Positions 1-10,895 of a stretch of 64,000 bases of DNA are shown in pieces. This stretch comes from Setomelanomma holmii (Eukaryota > Ascomycota > Dothideomycetes > Pleosporales > Phaeosphaeriaceae): the NCBI GenBank assembly GCA_010015745.1, contig ML978235.1, positions 91,644 through 155,643 of the forward strand, read 5' to 3'. Within the stretch, counting starts at the first letter, position 1; every line of letters starts with the position of its first letter. The notes beneath the pieces are model-generated. The model did no database searches. It was not told where the DNA came from and saw only the letters and a list, made by a program, of their open reading frames with translations. Made by a program: the position numbers and the translations under genes.

Positions 1-493
1 GAGGAAGACTTGTTCCATCAGCACAAGCACACGCTAGGACAGTTACCCACTCACGAGAGCCGTCTTGGAGCGAGTCTCTGACTTGTTTTGTCTCCCATAG
101 GCTCTTTGAGAAGACTCTCTTTGTCCTTGAAGTGACTCCAATCATAAAGCCCTTCTCGTCTATATTGTACGTGTGGCGGGGCTCCACATTATACTGCTTT
201 ATCTTCTTATAGAGGAGATCAAAGTAGAGGTAGTAGCTGTACTCTGAGTCAGCGCGGTGACGTACAGCGTCCATATCAGCCGCCCATTTGGAGATGAGAT
301 GGTCCTTGTTTCTCTTCAAAAAGCGCCCCATCCACGTCTCTCCTACAGGCTGTTTGGCAATCTCAGACGCAAAGCGTCGCGTCATGGCTCTAGTAGGTGG
401 AAGCCCTCGACCTGTAGGGTCTTTGATATAGTCTATAAGCTCTGCCTCTTGTTGTAGGCTGAGTTTTCTTTGGTTGACGTTTTTGGCTGCCAT
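1..493 (-). mobile_element. Pogo/Fot1-type transposase, 3' part beyond window edge
   Basis: An open frame on the minus strand starts at the ATG at 493-491 and runs without a stop through about 164 codons to the window start. The first 70 residues read as the CENP-B/Tc5-like helix-turn-helix region of pogo-family transposases (QQEAELIDYI, GLPPT, then a GETWMGRFLKR-like second helix). Next comes the start of the DDE catalytic domain with its first aspartate in YNIDEKGF. This is the layout of fungal Fot1/pogo elements of the Tc1/mariner superfamily, whose enzyme cuts at the terminal inverted repeats and inserts at TA. The visible part has no stop or frameshift, so the copy may be young. The inverted repeats cannot be checked because one end lies outside the window. 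The family call is confident; activity is unknown. Confidence 0.88.
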
Positions 494-1839
494 ACTGCCC
501 TGAACGCCCTTGCATCTTCAGGCCAGCATAGTTTGTTAACTTTGAAGATATCCGCACACTTCTTTTACAAAAGTTGTTCTCCGGAGTTGTGCAATTTCAT
601 ACTTCAACCGCCTTGTCAATCGGCTCCATGTTGGTAGAGATAACAGGTCTTAAAGTTGGTGGTGAGTTGGTGTTATGATGTGCGGGGTGGTCGGCACGCG
701 GAGGTGGTCGGCATGCGGTAGCGCACGGTAGGACGCGATCGCGACTAACCCTGGACGCGAGCTTCACAACTTCGCCCTCATGGTGTCCCACGCAAGCTCT
801 GCATCCTAGCATTGTCTACTCAAGATTCGAATCTGCGCCTGCCGATACCGTTCTCACCATGACTCCGTGCTCTCCTTGGTGCTGCACTTCGAACGTGGTG
901 GTTGAGTGTTGGCATTAAGCTTGAACTGACGACAATTACCACAGCGTTGCGACATCGCTCTGGTCGAATGCACCACGTTCTGGATCTCTTGAAAGGCTCC
1001 ACCGCTTGTTCTTTCCTACCAGATTTCCCGCCATGCATGTTGGTACGCAGCGCCAAGATATCGCGCCTGACGCCATCCTCAGGATGTTTGACGTGCCAGC
1101 ATGGATGCATGATCGTTATCGGACAATTTCAACCACCACACAACCCCTGATAAAGCTTAAGAAGGACTAAAGAAGTCATGTCCACGGCTTAGCGAGTACA
1201 GGACTCGCTGTCACAAAGCCCCCAACGTGCAAAGAACTGGCTGCAAAAGCCCGGACTCCCTCCGTATGTTTGGGTGTGAAAGTCCGCATCGAGCCATGAG
1301 ACAAGTTTTGTGCCATGCATCCCCATGTTCTGGTTGCCACATATCTAGCCGAGCTGTAACCCAAGGACCCGGATCCGCCCTCGTTCTTTGAATATTGGTA
1401 CGGTTCGATTATTTCGCCTAGATGGCTTGACAGAAATTGGCAGCATAAGGGTGCCAAGATACAATAACGCCACGCAAGACTTGGACACATACCGATAGGC
1501 CTTCAGCTGCTCCATCCGGTTACTCTTCTCTTCATGAGGGAAGCCCGCCGGCGCTACTGGCCAATTACCTGCTCGGTGATTCTTATCGGAGAGACGAGCA
1601 GCAAAGAATTCGAGGGTTTGAGGCTTGTCTAGACAGCACATGTAATTGTCTTGAGCGATGTTGTCAACCATCGTCCACGTTGCATCATCCTTAGCCCTGG
1701 CAATCTCTGCTCGTGGCATCTCCGGTGCCTTATAAGGTCTCCTAGGAGACGTTTCGATCATGTTCCGGTGACCTGGTATCTTTGCTGTACATTAGCAAAC
1801 TGTTACCATATAGCAACGTCATCAGCGATAGTTCCCACG
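494..1839. other. Gene-poor interval between transposon and permease
   Basis: About 1.35 kb without a convincing coding region; open frames here are short and resemble nothing I recognise. The first 100-150 bases probably include the 5' flank and terminal inverted repeat of the transposon. At 686-718 there is a near-perfect direct duplication of about 16 bases (GGTGGTCGGCACGCGG, then the same with CAT for CAC). The last part must hold the promoter of the downstream permease. Confidence 0.5.
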
Positions 1840-3730
1840 ATGACTACCCTCGTGCCGGGCGAAAAGCAGGTACCCGTCATTCAAGGTTTCGACTCCGACT
1901 CAGACAACGAACGATCTGTGCAAGATGTGAAAGGGCGACACCCTTTCACCGATGCCGCGACTACGCAGTACTGGCGCGATGTCTACGAGAAAGCCCAATA
2001 TGAGGGACGCCATCGATTTGACCCCGATTTCACATGGACTGCCGAGGAAGAGAAGAAGCTTGTTCGCAGGGTAATGATACCGGTCTCTGAAGTGAGCTGG
2101 GTGGCTAATTCGTTTGCAGCTCGACTGGCGCATCACTTTGTGGGGCTGGCTCATGTTTATCGCTCTGGACCTGAATCGCAAGAACATCAATCGAGCGATC
2201 TCAGATAACATGCTCAAGGAGCTGAGTATGTCATGTCCTTTCTCCGAGCGATCACGCAGCTCACAAGTGTGCAGAGATGAACACCAACGATTTCAACTAC
2301 GGGCAGACCGTAAGTCTCGCCTAGCCATGGCGTGGATCGAGGGTTGTGGCTGACTTTCGCTTAGATCTTCCTTGCATCCTTCTTGTTTTCCGAATTGCCC
2401 AGTGGGCTCATTAGCAAAAAGCTTGGTGCCGATAGGTACGCCTCTCCCGCTCATGCACCGATGCTTTACCATAGAGTTGGGTGCTGATGAACGTTCAGAT
2501 AGATCCGACAATTATCTGCGCATGGTCGATTGTCAGTGCATCTCAGACCGCTCTGCAGACTAAGGCGCAGTACTATGTCCTCCGATGCCTGCTAGGACTA
2601 CTCATGGGAGGCTTCATTCCCGACATTGTCCTCTGGCTCACGTACTTCTTCAAGTCAAATGAGCTACCACTTCGGTTAGCGTGGTTCTGGACCGCACTAA
2701 GCACATGCAACATCGTTGGCTCGCTGCTTGCGGCAGGAGTCTTGCAGATGCGTGGCTTGAATGGCTGGAGTGGATGGCAGTATCTGTACGTCGATCATCA
2801 ATTATGCTCAGGACTTTGGCTAACACTGGTAGATTCCTGATCGAAGGTACTCTCACCTTCGTCATTGGTGTGTTCTCCTACGGGCTGATGCCTCCTGGCG
2901 CATGCCAAACGAAACATTGGTTCCGCGGCAAGAACGGCTGGTTCAACGAGCATGAGGAGAAGATCCTCGTGAATCGCATCCTCCGCGATGACCCGACGAA
3001 GGGCGACATGAACAACAGGCAAGCCATTGGACTGAGACTGCTTTGGAAGGCTACTTTGGATTGGGAGCAATGGCCGCTCTACATAATTGGCCTCATGGCC
3101 TACATTCCGCCTGCGCCACCGTCGACCTATCTCTCGTACATCCTTCGTCGACTTGGCTTCTCGGTCTTTCAAGCTAATCTGCTTGCGATTCCATCACATT
3201 TCCTCTATGCGGTACAGCTGATTATACTTACCTGGCTATCCGAGAAGTACAAAGAACGATCCATCATGTCCAGTCTCTCCAACGTATGGATCCTCCCTTG
3301 GCTGGTCGCGCTCGTTGTCATTCCGGCTAGCGCGAGTGCCTGGGTGCGCTACGCGCTCCTTACGGGTCTGCTCTCGTACCCGTACTGCCATGCCATCCTC
3401 GTCGGCTGGAACGCAAAGAATAGCAACGCCGTCCGTACACGTGCCGTCTCTGCTGCCTTCTATAACATGTTCGTCCAATCTGGCAACATCATCGCTTCGA
3501 ACATCTACCGAGACGACGACCAGCCGCTGTATCGTCGCGGCAATAGGATTCTTCTAGGCATTTGTAGCTTCAATATTGTGCTCTTCTACTTGGTCAAGGC
3601 CTTCTACATCTGGCGCATCAAGGTTAGGGACCGCAAGTGGAATGCGATGACGAAGGAGGAGCAGGAAGATTATATAGTTAGCACGAAAGATGAGGGTATG
3701 AAGAGGTTAGACTTCAGGTTCACTCATTAG
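1840..3730 (+). CDS. Dal5/allantoate-permease-type MFS transporter (junction of exons 4 and 5 damaged)
   Basis: This is a plasma-membrane symporter of the fungal anion:cation symporter group (Dal5, Tna1, Vht1 relatives), which import small organic acids or vitamins; the substrate cannot be told. Exons read as 1840-2070, 2120-2225, 2275-2309, 2365-2435, about 2499-2785 and 2833-3730, giving roughly 535 residues. Family signatures are the LDWR start of TM1 after a hydrophilic N terminus, TNDFNYGQT, GWQYLFLIEG across the last intron, and RTRAVSAAFYN near the end. The start is the first ATG in frame with the conserved N terminus. Oddity: after the donor at 2436 the expected family sequence R-W-I-P-T appears as a TAG codon followed by a one-base deletion (2499-2506). 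A weak alternative splice (GTGCCG donor at 2426 to the AG at 2501-2502) restores the frame but removes those residues. The gene is therefore either recently inactivated or spliced unusually. Confidence 0.8.
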
Positions 3731-3908
3731 AGAATGGTGTCTCGCTCCACGAATTCGGCATTTGCTGGTGCTGATGGTAGGGAAACAACAGCGTGGGGGT
3801 TCGCACGAAAAAGACCTCGTGGGGCGGCGCGAGCATGTAGGCAGCAAGCTACCATGTATAGCAATTTCAAGAATGGTAGTGTGGCGCAGATGACACTCTC
3901 TGAACATT

Positions 3909-4707
3909 TGATTCGTCGCACCAAAACACTGGAACGTTCGAAATGCTTATGGAGAGTGCGTGTATGATGAGGCGACCGAGTTGGAGTACATGGCTGAAAC
4001 AAAATGGTCATGGAACCGCGAGGCTCTTCCGACCGTACAGGAATATCTTTCACATGAAGTTGCCAGCAAGGTCAATTTTGCCTTCTACAAAAGAAAACGA
4101 TGGACCATACGGAACAACCGTCCACACGTTTGGTGGAGCCCATGACTTCCTTGAGACCATCTTCTCTCCTGAAGCAAGGCGAGACATCCCAGACGACCAC
4201 TGGGACAGGACGAAAGCCATGTCAGCTTTCCGCGACGAGTACCTTCTCGTGGATAATTAACCCGTTCAGGCAGGACCTGTTCACGAGCTTTCTTCTTGGA
4301 TTACCATCATTCATGAGATTGTGCATGCCATTCAGCAGATACGCGAAGGTGGAAAGGAGGTACCGACCGCCGAGGATACCAGTTAGCGAGGAGCGAGGAA
4401 ATTCTATGCTACCGATGAACCGTGCTTCTCGCGGGTCGAGGCTTTTGATCCTAGCTGGCCATACGAGAATGAGCTCGGCTGGTCCCTAGAGAACTACCTC
4501 TTTAGCCTGCAATTTGAAGCAACTGTAACGACAGGGACTGGAGCGCAAATTCTGCACCATCAAACCATGGAGAGCTTCAATGCAAAGCGAGCCCCTACCA
4601 TGCTCATGACTGTATCACGCTTCTTTCAAAGGGAGAAGTGGGATCGTCTCAGGAGACTGGCTGTAGCTGCTTCGAGCACTTCTCCTCAAGCAAAAGGGTT
4701 CAGTTGA
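3909..4707 (+). pseudogene. HExxH putative metalloprotease family, copy 1 (degraded)
   Basis: A broken relative of the HExxH proteins at 6.8-12.5 kb, on the opposite strand from them. Coding-like sequence runs in one frame from 3909 to about 4110, then in the next frame from about 4110 to 4707. Stops interrupt it at 4258-4260 (TAA) and 4384-4386 (TAG). The zinc-site motif HEIVHA is at 4312-4329. About 55 codons later comes an ELGWSLENYLF segment matching GELG.ALE..LF of the other copies, then a FFQREKWDRL segment matching their FFTQKFWES-type motif. The shared order of three motifs supports homology although the rest has diverged. Short introns could explain one stop but not all lesions. Confidence 0.6.
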
Positions 4708-5446
4708 CGCAGGAATCCCTTGGAATGGTCCACCATTATCGTGTCGAAGCCGTTGGAGCACTTATCGACCACTCTGATGGTGTCATCATTTGCACGGCTC
4801 GTTCCTGGCGCCAGCAGCATGCATCTATCGGAATCGAAACCGAATTGAGGGGATCGTAGAAATACCCTGATAGACTGCTGATATGAGAAGCTGATCGATT
4901 TGCTGCAAAGCCATTCGTGAAAAGCTGACCATGAACGCCGGGATGTCTGCCTGACATGGCATTCCTACCAATATGCGCGATAGCCCGCCTTTCGACAAGC
5001 ACCTATTCTGGACACGCTCGAAGGTGTCTTCAGCGGAGAGCCTGATACCTTTAGTGTTGAATCCACATTTGGTAACAGGGTAGAAGATGAAGGAAGCGGA
5101 TACCGGGCAAGCGGATTACCTAAGCCGACTCCACCCTAAACGAGCACCACCCCTCCTCGGATGTGGGTCCGGCCAGTGACAACCAACCACCAAACAGCCG
5201 ACTTGTACGTCCACGGCGACTTAGGTGATGGTACGCAACGTCATCGAGTCGAACACACAAACATGAACGGGCTTCTTCCGCATAGCGGCGCGTAGCGGCT
5301 CGATGAGCGTGACCGAGGGATGCCGAGTGCGGGGCGTTCACAGTCGCCAGACGCGGGGAAGCCTAAAGCTATATGACAAAGATGCCGCATATTGTGGATG
5401 ATTCTGGTGATCGAATACTCCTAATCTCTTACAACTCATAGTGACC
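4708..5446. other. Interval upstream of the cyclase-family gene
   Basis: No supported gene. The first part may hold unrecognisable 3' remnants of the degraded HExxH copy. The last 200-300 bases should contain the promoter and 5' UTR of the gene starting at 5447; I recognise no specific element. Confidence 0.4.
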
Positions 5447-6662
5447 ATGGCTGGTGTTCTCAAGACCGCGCAAGACCGCATCTCGGCTGTCGCCCAGACT
5501 ATCACCGGAGGTGCTGTCGGCAACGAGTACAAATTTCCTGCATTCGATGATCTGCCGGAGGTAGTTGGCATGCCTCAGGGCAGTATTTGGGGCTTCTACG
5601 ATAAGGATGGAAAGAAAGATGAAGCTGGAGGTATGCTGCAATCAACTCATCCTATGTATATTTGATCGTGAACTAAAGCAATGCAGCCGTCAACCTCCTG
5701 ACACCTTCGACTGTACTGGCGGCTTCGCGGGAGATTAGCACGGGTGAGCGCATCCAGCTCGACTGGCCCTTGCACAATGTCCAATTTCCTGGCTTCAATC
5801 GTAAAGAGTTCAATCAGAAGAAGATCAACTTTGCGGACTTCTCGGAGTTTTGCGCAATGGATGATGAAATTTACATCAACACTCAAGCTGGTTCTCAATG
5901 GGACAGCTTGAAGCACTTCGCCCACCAGGCCAGTGGTAAATACTACAATGGCCTCACTCACGAACAAGCTGGCACTACGGACACTAACGGAACGCACAAC
6001 TGGTGTGAACGCGGCGGCATCGTAGGACGAGGTGTGTTGTGCGATTGGTTGCGCTGGTATCAGGAGACCAAAGGAACGTCGGCACCAAGCCCAGTCTCCA
6101 GACATGAGATCCCCATCGAAGAAATCCAGGAGACCTTGAAATGGCAGGGCACCTCGCTGAGACAGGGTGATATCCTCATGATACGAAGTGGCTACGTGAA
6201 ATGGCACAAGTGAGTGAACACCTCGGCTTTGTTGATCCAGGATCTCGAGACTAACAGAATCCTAGTAATGCGGGTGAGTCGGAACGCAAGAGCGGCACTC
6301 GGGACAACACAGTAGCCATTGGTGTTCAGGCCAACGAAAAGACCATCCGCTGGCTGTACGATCAGCATCTCGCTGGGCTCGTCGGAGACACAGTTGCTTT
6401 CGAGGCATGGCCGCCAAAATTTGATGATGGTTGGTGTCTACACGAGTGGCTTCTCGTTCACTGGGGTACGTTGTCGAGGTATTCATTCATCGTGAAGACT
6501 CATTAACACAATGCAGGAACTCCAATTGGCGAAATGTGGGACCTCGAGACCTTGAGCGAGAGATGTCATGCCATGGGCCGACATACCTTCTTCATGACTA
6601 GCGCACCATTACATGTCAAGGGTGGCATTGGCAGCCCTCCTGGAGCCATCGCAATTTTCTAG
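5447..6662 (+). CDS. Cyclase-family (kynurenine-formamidase-like) protein
   Basis: A member of the metal-dependent cyclase superfamily (Pfam Cyclase, PF04199), which includes kynurenine formamidase and related amidohydrolases; the substrate of the fungal group is not known to me. Four exons, 5447-5630, 5687-6209, 6266-6465 and 6517-6662, join cleanly to about 350 residues. The metal-site region is GSQWDSLKHFAHQ, the fungal variant of the HxGTHxDxxxH signature; RQGDILMIRSGY, the AFEAWPP block and the final PIGEMWDLETL block are also typical. No signal peptide is visible, so it is probably cytosolic. The ATG at 5447 begins MAGVLKTAQ; an in-frame GTG six bases upstream is not a likely start. It converges on the HExxH gene at 6785 with only 122 bases between the stops. 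Confidence 0.9.
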
Positions 6663-6784
6663 ATCAGCCTCACGAGGCCCAATTAAAGTAAAATTACATT
6701 ACGAATTCTAACTTACAATATATCACAGATTTTCGAAGTTTTCACGGCGCACATGGCAACAAGGCGGAATGACGCGGACGGCAA

Positions 6785-8251
6785 TCACTTCTTCCCTCGA
6801 TCCTGCTTACTCTTGGTTCGCTGCTTCCCCACAGCACCACTCGCAAGGAGTCTCTTTGCCTTGGTCTCTGGTCTCTTCGCTACATCGCCTGCGCGACCCT
6901 TTCTGCCCTTGTTTCGCTGCTTCTCCACTGCATCTCGCAAAGCCCTTTGATCCAACGCCTCATAATACTCCACATTCTCTACATTGAACGGCGCTTGCGT
7001 ATCGTCCTCAAGGTCACATTTCCGGCCCCTGTTGTACAACCGATCGTAGTAGTTTACGGGCACAAAGCCTCTTACCGTCCATCGCAGCACTTCATTCTCG
7101 TGTCGTGGATCAAAGACAGCAGCAGCTCTAATCTTAGCTATCGGCAGATACATTGCGCGGGCTGGATTGTTTCTCATCCTAGCACTCTCCCAGAACTTTT
7201 GCGTAAAGAACTTGAGTATCCACGCGGTTTGGACCGGGAATCTCAAACAGCTTTCTACCATTATGATACGATCCGCTTCGACTGCCTCGATTCGAGGATA
7301 AATCTCCATGTCGACACCCTTGGTAGGGTGTATGGCCGGCTTCAGAATGTGCCGAAATAGCATCTCTTCGAGTGCCTCGCCTAACTCACCCCAAAGACCA
7401 TTCTTACGATACTGTTGCAAATCGAAGAACGGCTCTTTGTAATTTTCATTCATGTCGTAGAAGTCCCGGGCATAGAAAGCATGTGCTGTTTCATGGACTA
7501 GTAGAACAGCCACGATGAACGCAGATCGGATCGCATCTACGGGCGAAGGGTTCGAGTTCTCTGCATATGCTGCAAAGGCCTCATTGAGGATGATATACTG
7601 ATACTGACCGTCGTCAGCAGGAAGTCGATTGATCTCGCCACGGATGAAGACACCTTTGCCAAAATCTTCCTGTGACATATACTGCCTGGCACCGTCTTGA
7701 TTGGGTTCTCTAGGCTCAGGTTTGAAGGCACCAAACAATATGACGACGCATTGCGCAAGCGAGTTGAGGTCGTTCTTGACTGCTGCATCCTCAGTAGTAG
7801 TATTCTCCGGCTCGTCGTATTCCAAGTACATCCGACCACCGGCCCGAGCTTTCTTGCCGTATTTGACGCGCCTGAAGAACGCAAGAGCAGGTGTACTGGT
7901 CAGAAGCTTGGACGCTACATTGAGTGCAGGCTCGAGAGCTAGCCATGTGTTGGTCTTGTTGGGAAAGTCCTCGAGGATCCAATTTCGCGGATGGTACATG
8001 GGATGAACCGGGCTGTTTAAGTCACAGAATGGTGATTCGAGGTCAATCTTGCCGCAGCCGAGCGCGTCGAGCTTAGGTCCCCATTCCTCTCGTGTTAGAA
8101 AGACTTGATCCGATCCGTGATTTAGACACTTTTTCCAAAGAGCGTTTGCGCAATCAAAAGAGGTAGGTCGCACGCGGAATTTTGTTGCTGTCGACTGGGT
8201 TGGCACTTTGGGCTTCTTTGAGGAATCACCGAGGCTTCGGGTCCTTGCCAT
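6785..8251 (-). CDS. HExxH putative metalloprotease family, copy 2 (intact)
   Basis: A single-exon gene of 488 residues that I cannot assign to a named family. It carries a zincin-type motif HETAHAFYAR (His253, Glu254, His257). About 32 residues on, GELGEALEE (Glu289) could give the third zinc ligand, as in gluzincins. The hydrophobic stretch before the motif (AFIVAVLLV) would be the active-site helix. Upstream blocks shared with its neighbours are the HPMYHPRNW segment (near 83-91), LEPALNVASKLLTSTPALAFFRRVKYG (split here into LEPALNVASKLL and FFRRVKYG, 106-132) and LNEAF (222-226). Downstream, a block ending KFFTQKFWES is shared too. There is no signal peptide or membrane segment. The C-terminal 60 residues are very basic (KQRNKGRKGR and similar), like a nuclear-localisation or nucleic-acid-binding tail. 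The start MARTRS matches the MVARTRK start of copy 4. Protease activity is inference. Confidence 0.8.
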   Translation of the reverse strand: MARTRSLGDSSKKPKVPTQSTATKFRVRPTSFDCANALWKKCLNHGSDQVFLTREEWGPKLDALGCGKIDLESPFCDLNSPVHPMYHPRNWILEDFPNKTNTWLALEPALNVASKLLTSTPALAFFRRVKYGKKARAGGRMYLEYDEPENTTTEDAAVKNDLNSLAQCVVILFGAFKPEPREPNQDGARQYMSQEDFGKGVFIRGEINRLPADDGQYQYIILNEAFAAYAENSNPSPVDAIRSAFIVAVLLVHETAHAFYARDFYDMNENYKEPFFDLQQYRKNGLWGELGEALEEMLFRHILKPAIHPTKGVDMEIYPRIEAVEADRIIMVESCLRFPVQTAWILKFFTQKFWESARMRNNPARAMYLPIAKIRAAAVFDPRHENEVLRWTVRGFVPVNYYDRLYNRGRKCDLEDDTQAPFNVENVEYYEALDQRALRDAVEKQRNKGRKGRAGDVAKRPETKAKRLLASGAVGKQRTKSKQDRGKK

Positions 8252-8588
8252 TTTACTAAGAACTAATACAAAGTTGTGAACGTGTTGGCTGAAGTGAAGT
8301 ACCCGATTGTGTCTCCATAATCGAGACGTCTGAGACTCATGAATGTAGCTTTACTGGAACAATAGCCGTTGTACTCGTATGTCAAGGACACTGTGAGCTT
8401 CGCAATTCGTGGCTTTGTCGGAAAGATCCGCGTACTTTGCTTCTGTTTGCACAACGTACGTCAAGTGTCCGTGCTCTGCCTTATTAATTATGGTTCGCCT
8501 CACATTGTCGCCATACATACTGTCACCAACTACATGCACGCTGCTATCTACGAAGACTTGAATGGAGTATGTGTTGCGGGAATACGCT
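8252..8588. other. Promoter interval of HExxH copy 2
   Basis: 337 bases between the start of copy 2 and the end of degraded copy 3, both on the minus strand. It must contain the promoter of copy 2. I see no coding sequence or recognisable element. Confidence 0.4.
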
Positions 8589-10497
8589 TCATGTATTCTT
8601 TTGGGCTGTCTTTCGCGTCGATTTGCGCTGAAGTACTACTTCTTCTGCACGTCCACGTTTCCTCTTCTTCACGGGTTGCATAAGGCGCTCGACCGCTTCG
8701 TCGTCCAGTTCCGATAACTCGTTGTCATCGTCTTCAGCGAGCAGTCGACTTCGCCTCGCCTCATTGACTGCATTGAGAAGTCTCATTTGATCTTTCTCTT
8801 CCCACTCTACAACCTCACATGCTTTCCGCTTCCCTCTAGTCTTGTTTGCGACTCTTTCAGTCCACTGCATTTTGCCTTCATGCTCTCCACTCTCCTAGTA
8901 CAGTCCCACCCAATTCACTTGCGGCACAAATAACGCTTTTTCTGCCGCCTTTCCTTCCAATTTTCGGAAGTCTATGCCATAACTTTTGAGTTAGCAGCTT
9001 ATGCAGCCATTCCGGATTGACGGGGGACGTCAAGAGGCCGGGTACGCTCACTGCGTGGTTGCCATCCACAGCGACTAGGAGGCGATCCCACTCCATGACG
9101 ACGCCGTCCTTCGGATGTATGACGGGTGCAAATTGATGTATTGAAGACATGGTGCTCGAGCGCGTAGTCGAATTCGCGGTCTTCGTCATCCGGACTGTCT
9201 CCATTATATTCTTGCAGATCCTAGAAAGGCTCGGTGTATTTGTCATTCTTGTCAGTCCGATCACGGGTGTAGTACGCGTGACCGAGCTCATGGTGTAGAC
9301 AGTATCCAAGACTGAACGCGAACCGTGTCATTTCGCATGGATTCTTGCTCGCCAGCGAGTAGGAAGTCCTTGTATGCTTGGATAATGACGATTTAGCGCG
9401 CATTGCTTTTCTCGTCAGGCAGCTTCGAGTGATCGCCACGGAAGAGTTGCTGTGTTCCAAATTCAGCGCGCGAGAGGCAGTATTCGGCGTGGTCTGTGTT
9501 TCATGGCCAGGCTTGCCGCGAGTCTTGGGAACGCCGAAGAGAAACTTGATCTTGGGAGCTACTTCCTCCAGACCTTTGAGAGTTTCTTGGTTTCGTTTCT
9601 CGACCAAGTCTTCGTCCTCAGTGAAGTCCAAGTAGGTTCGCTTGGACTCATGGTCGACTCTCTCCACGCCATGTTTGATCCGACGAAAGAATTTCAGTGA
9701 AGCAGGGCTGGTGAGTAGTTTAGATGCGAGCTGAAGTGCTGGCATCAAATACTTCCATAAGTCTGAGTCGTTGGCGAAGTCTTCCAATGGCCAGTTTTCG
9801 GGCGCGAATATGGGGTGAATGTCTTTTGAAAAGTCTCTAGACGCTGGGGCTGGAAGTCTTACTTCATTGCCGCAGCTCACTTCGTCAAGTTCTTCGCCCA
9901 AGCCTCTTTCTGCAATTGGTCATCACCCTTACGCTTGAGCATAACGCCCCAGATACCAGCGCGGAGATACTGATTCCAGGTCTCATCATCGAGGTCGAAC
10001 TCATGTTTCGATGGCGTTGATACTATGCTGGCCTCGGTGGGGATGGTGGAAGCCTCGCTCTTCGGTGTGCCGGGAGTGCTTGACAGTGACTCCTGGTGCG
10101 AACCCTCTGACGATGTGTTCAAAGTAATAATCGAAGATTTCTGGTTCTTAGGAGTCAACACATCGTCCGCGTTCTGCTTCTTGCTCTCAGTAACAGACGT
10201 CGCAATGCTGATCTTGCGTGGGCTCTGGTCCAGTGAAAATGCATGATGACCGCTCGAGCTCAACCGTTCATTGACAATCTTCTGACGTCCCCACTGCTCG
10301 CTGTGGTAGCGGACAGTGTAACACTGCTGGTGTCTTGCGTCTTCTTCGGTCCGAGCATACGCTTTCGGCTTCGACCCCTGGTTGACGGTGCGTTGTCGTG
10401 CATTGTGGTCGGTTGATGTCAGGAGGTTGGGCTGCTCTTTGTGCAGATTGCCTGCGAACTGCACAATGGTCGAACGTTGTGTAGCCCGTGGTTCCAC
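8589..10497 (-). pseudogene. HExxH putative metalloprotease family, copy 3 (frameshifted)
   Basis: A full-length but broken relative of copies 2 and 4. Reading on the minus strand: an N-terminal extension of about 160 residues, Ser/Thr-rich, ending at the WNQYLRAGIWG block. A one-base shift near 9890 interrupts the conserved KEAWAKNL / DEVSCGNEV region with no room for an intron. Conserved blocks follow (HPIFAPENWPLEDF, LASKLL, FFRRIKHG). A further shift leads into AEFGTQQLFRGDHS and a TAA, and another shift returns to FAFSLGYCLHHELGHAYYTRD, the zinc motif. A TAG after KYTEPF, then a shift to VIHPKDGVVMEW and LLTQKLWHRL, and a last shift lead to a basic C terminus (KKRKRGR). With at least four shifts and two stops this is a pseudogene, though all domains remain recognisable, so inactivation was fairly recent. 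Confidence 0.85.
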
Positions 10498-10895
10498 ATC
10501 TTCTCGTCACGCGTCGTCAAAGCCGCAGGAGGCTCGAGTGAGTGAAGGACTGCTGTGGCCTGTTGCACCTCGAACAGCCGTCTGCCTCCAGCGCCTGGAC
10601 CGCTGGACTCCTTCACTCACACCTGAGTCTCACCACCCCTTGGAGGATGGGATTTTGACGTTGTTGGCTTTCGTTTTCATGTGGTACGCGTCTGAGGGAA
10701 GTGTAAATTGAGGTTATATAACTTACTTGTTCAACTGGAGTCAGTATATCGATATAGCGTCAACCTTTAGGATAACATGGAGCGCGTTCCTTCTATAAAG
10801 TCCAACCATGAGATTGCTCATATCTTTTGTCACTTACCGCTTGCACGGCATTGCTTATTTCCTGCTGCTTGTTGCTCTACGCTTGTCATGAGTCT
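10498..10895. other. Interval between HExxH copies 3 and 4
   Basis: About 400 bases between the 3' end of copy 4 and the putative start of degraded copy 3. No coding region supported and no recognisable repeat. Confidence 0.4.

Noticed and set aside
1345..1761. Minus-strand open frame of 138 codons
   Set aside because: No motif, no homology I recognise, and it overlaps the probable promoter side of the permease; composition looks random.
6947..7360. Plus-strand open frame opposite HExxH copy 2
   Set aside because: Antisense shadow of the well supported minus-strand gene.
8589..10497. Programmed frameshifting as explanation for HExxH copy 3
   Set aside because: Several shifts in both directions plus stops are present and the intact paralogs need none.
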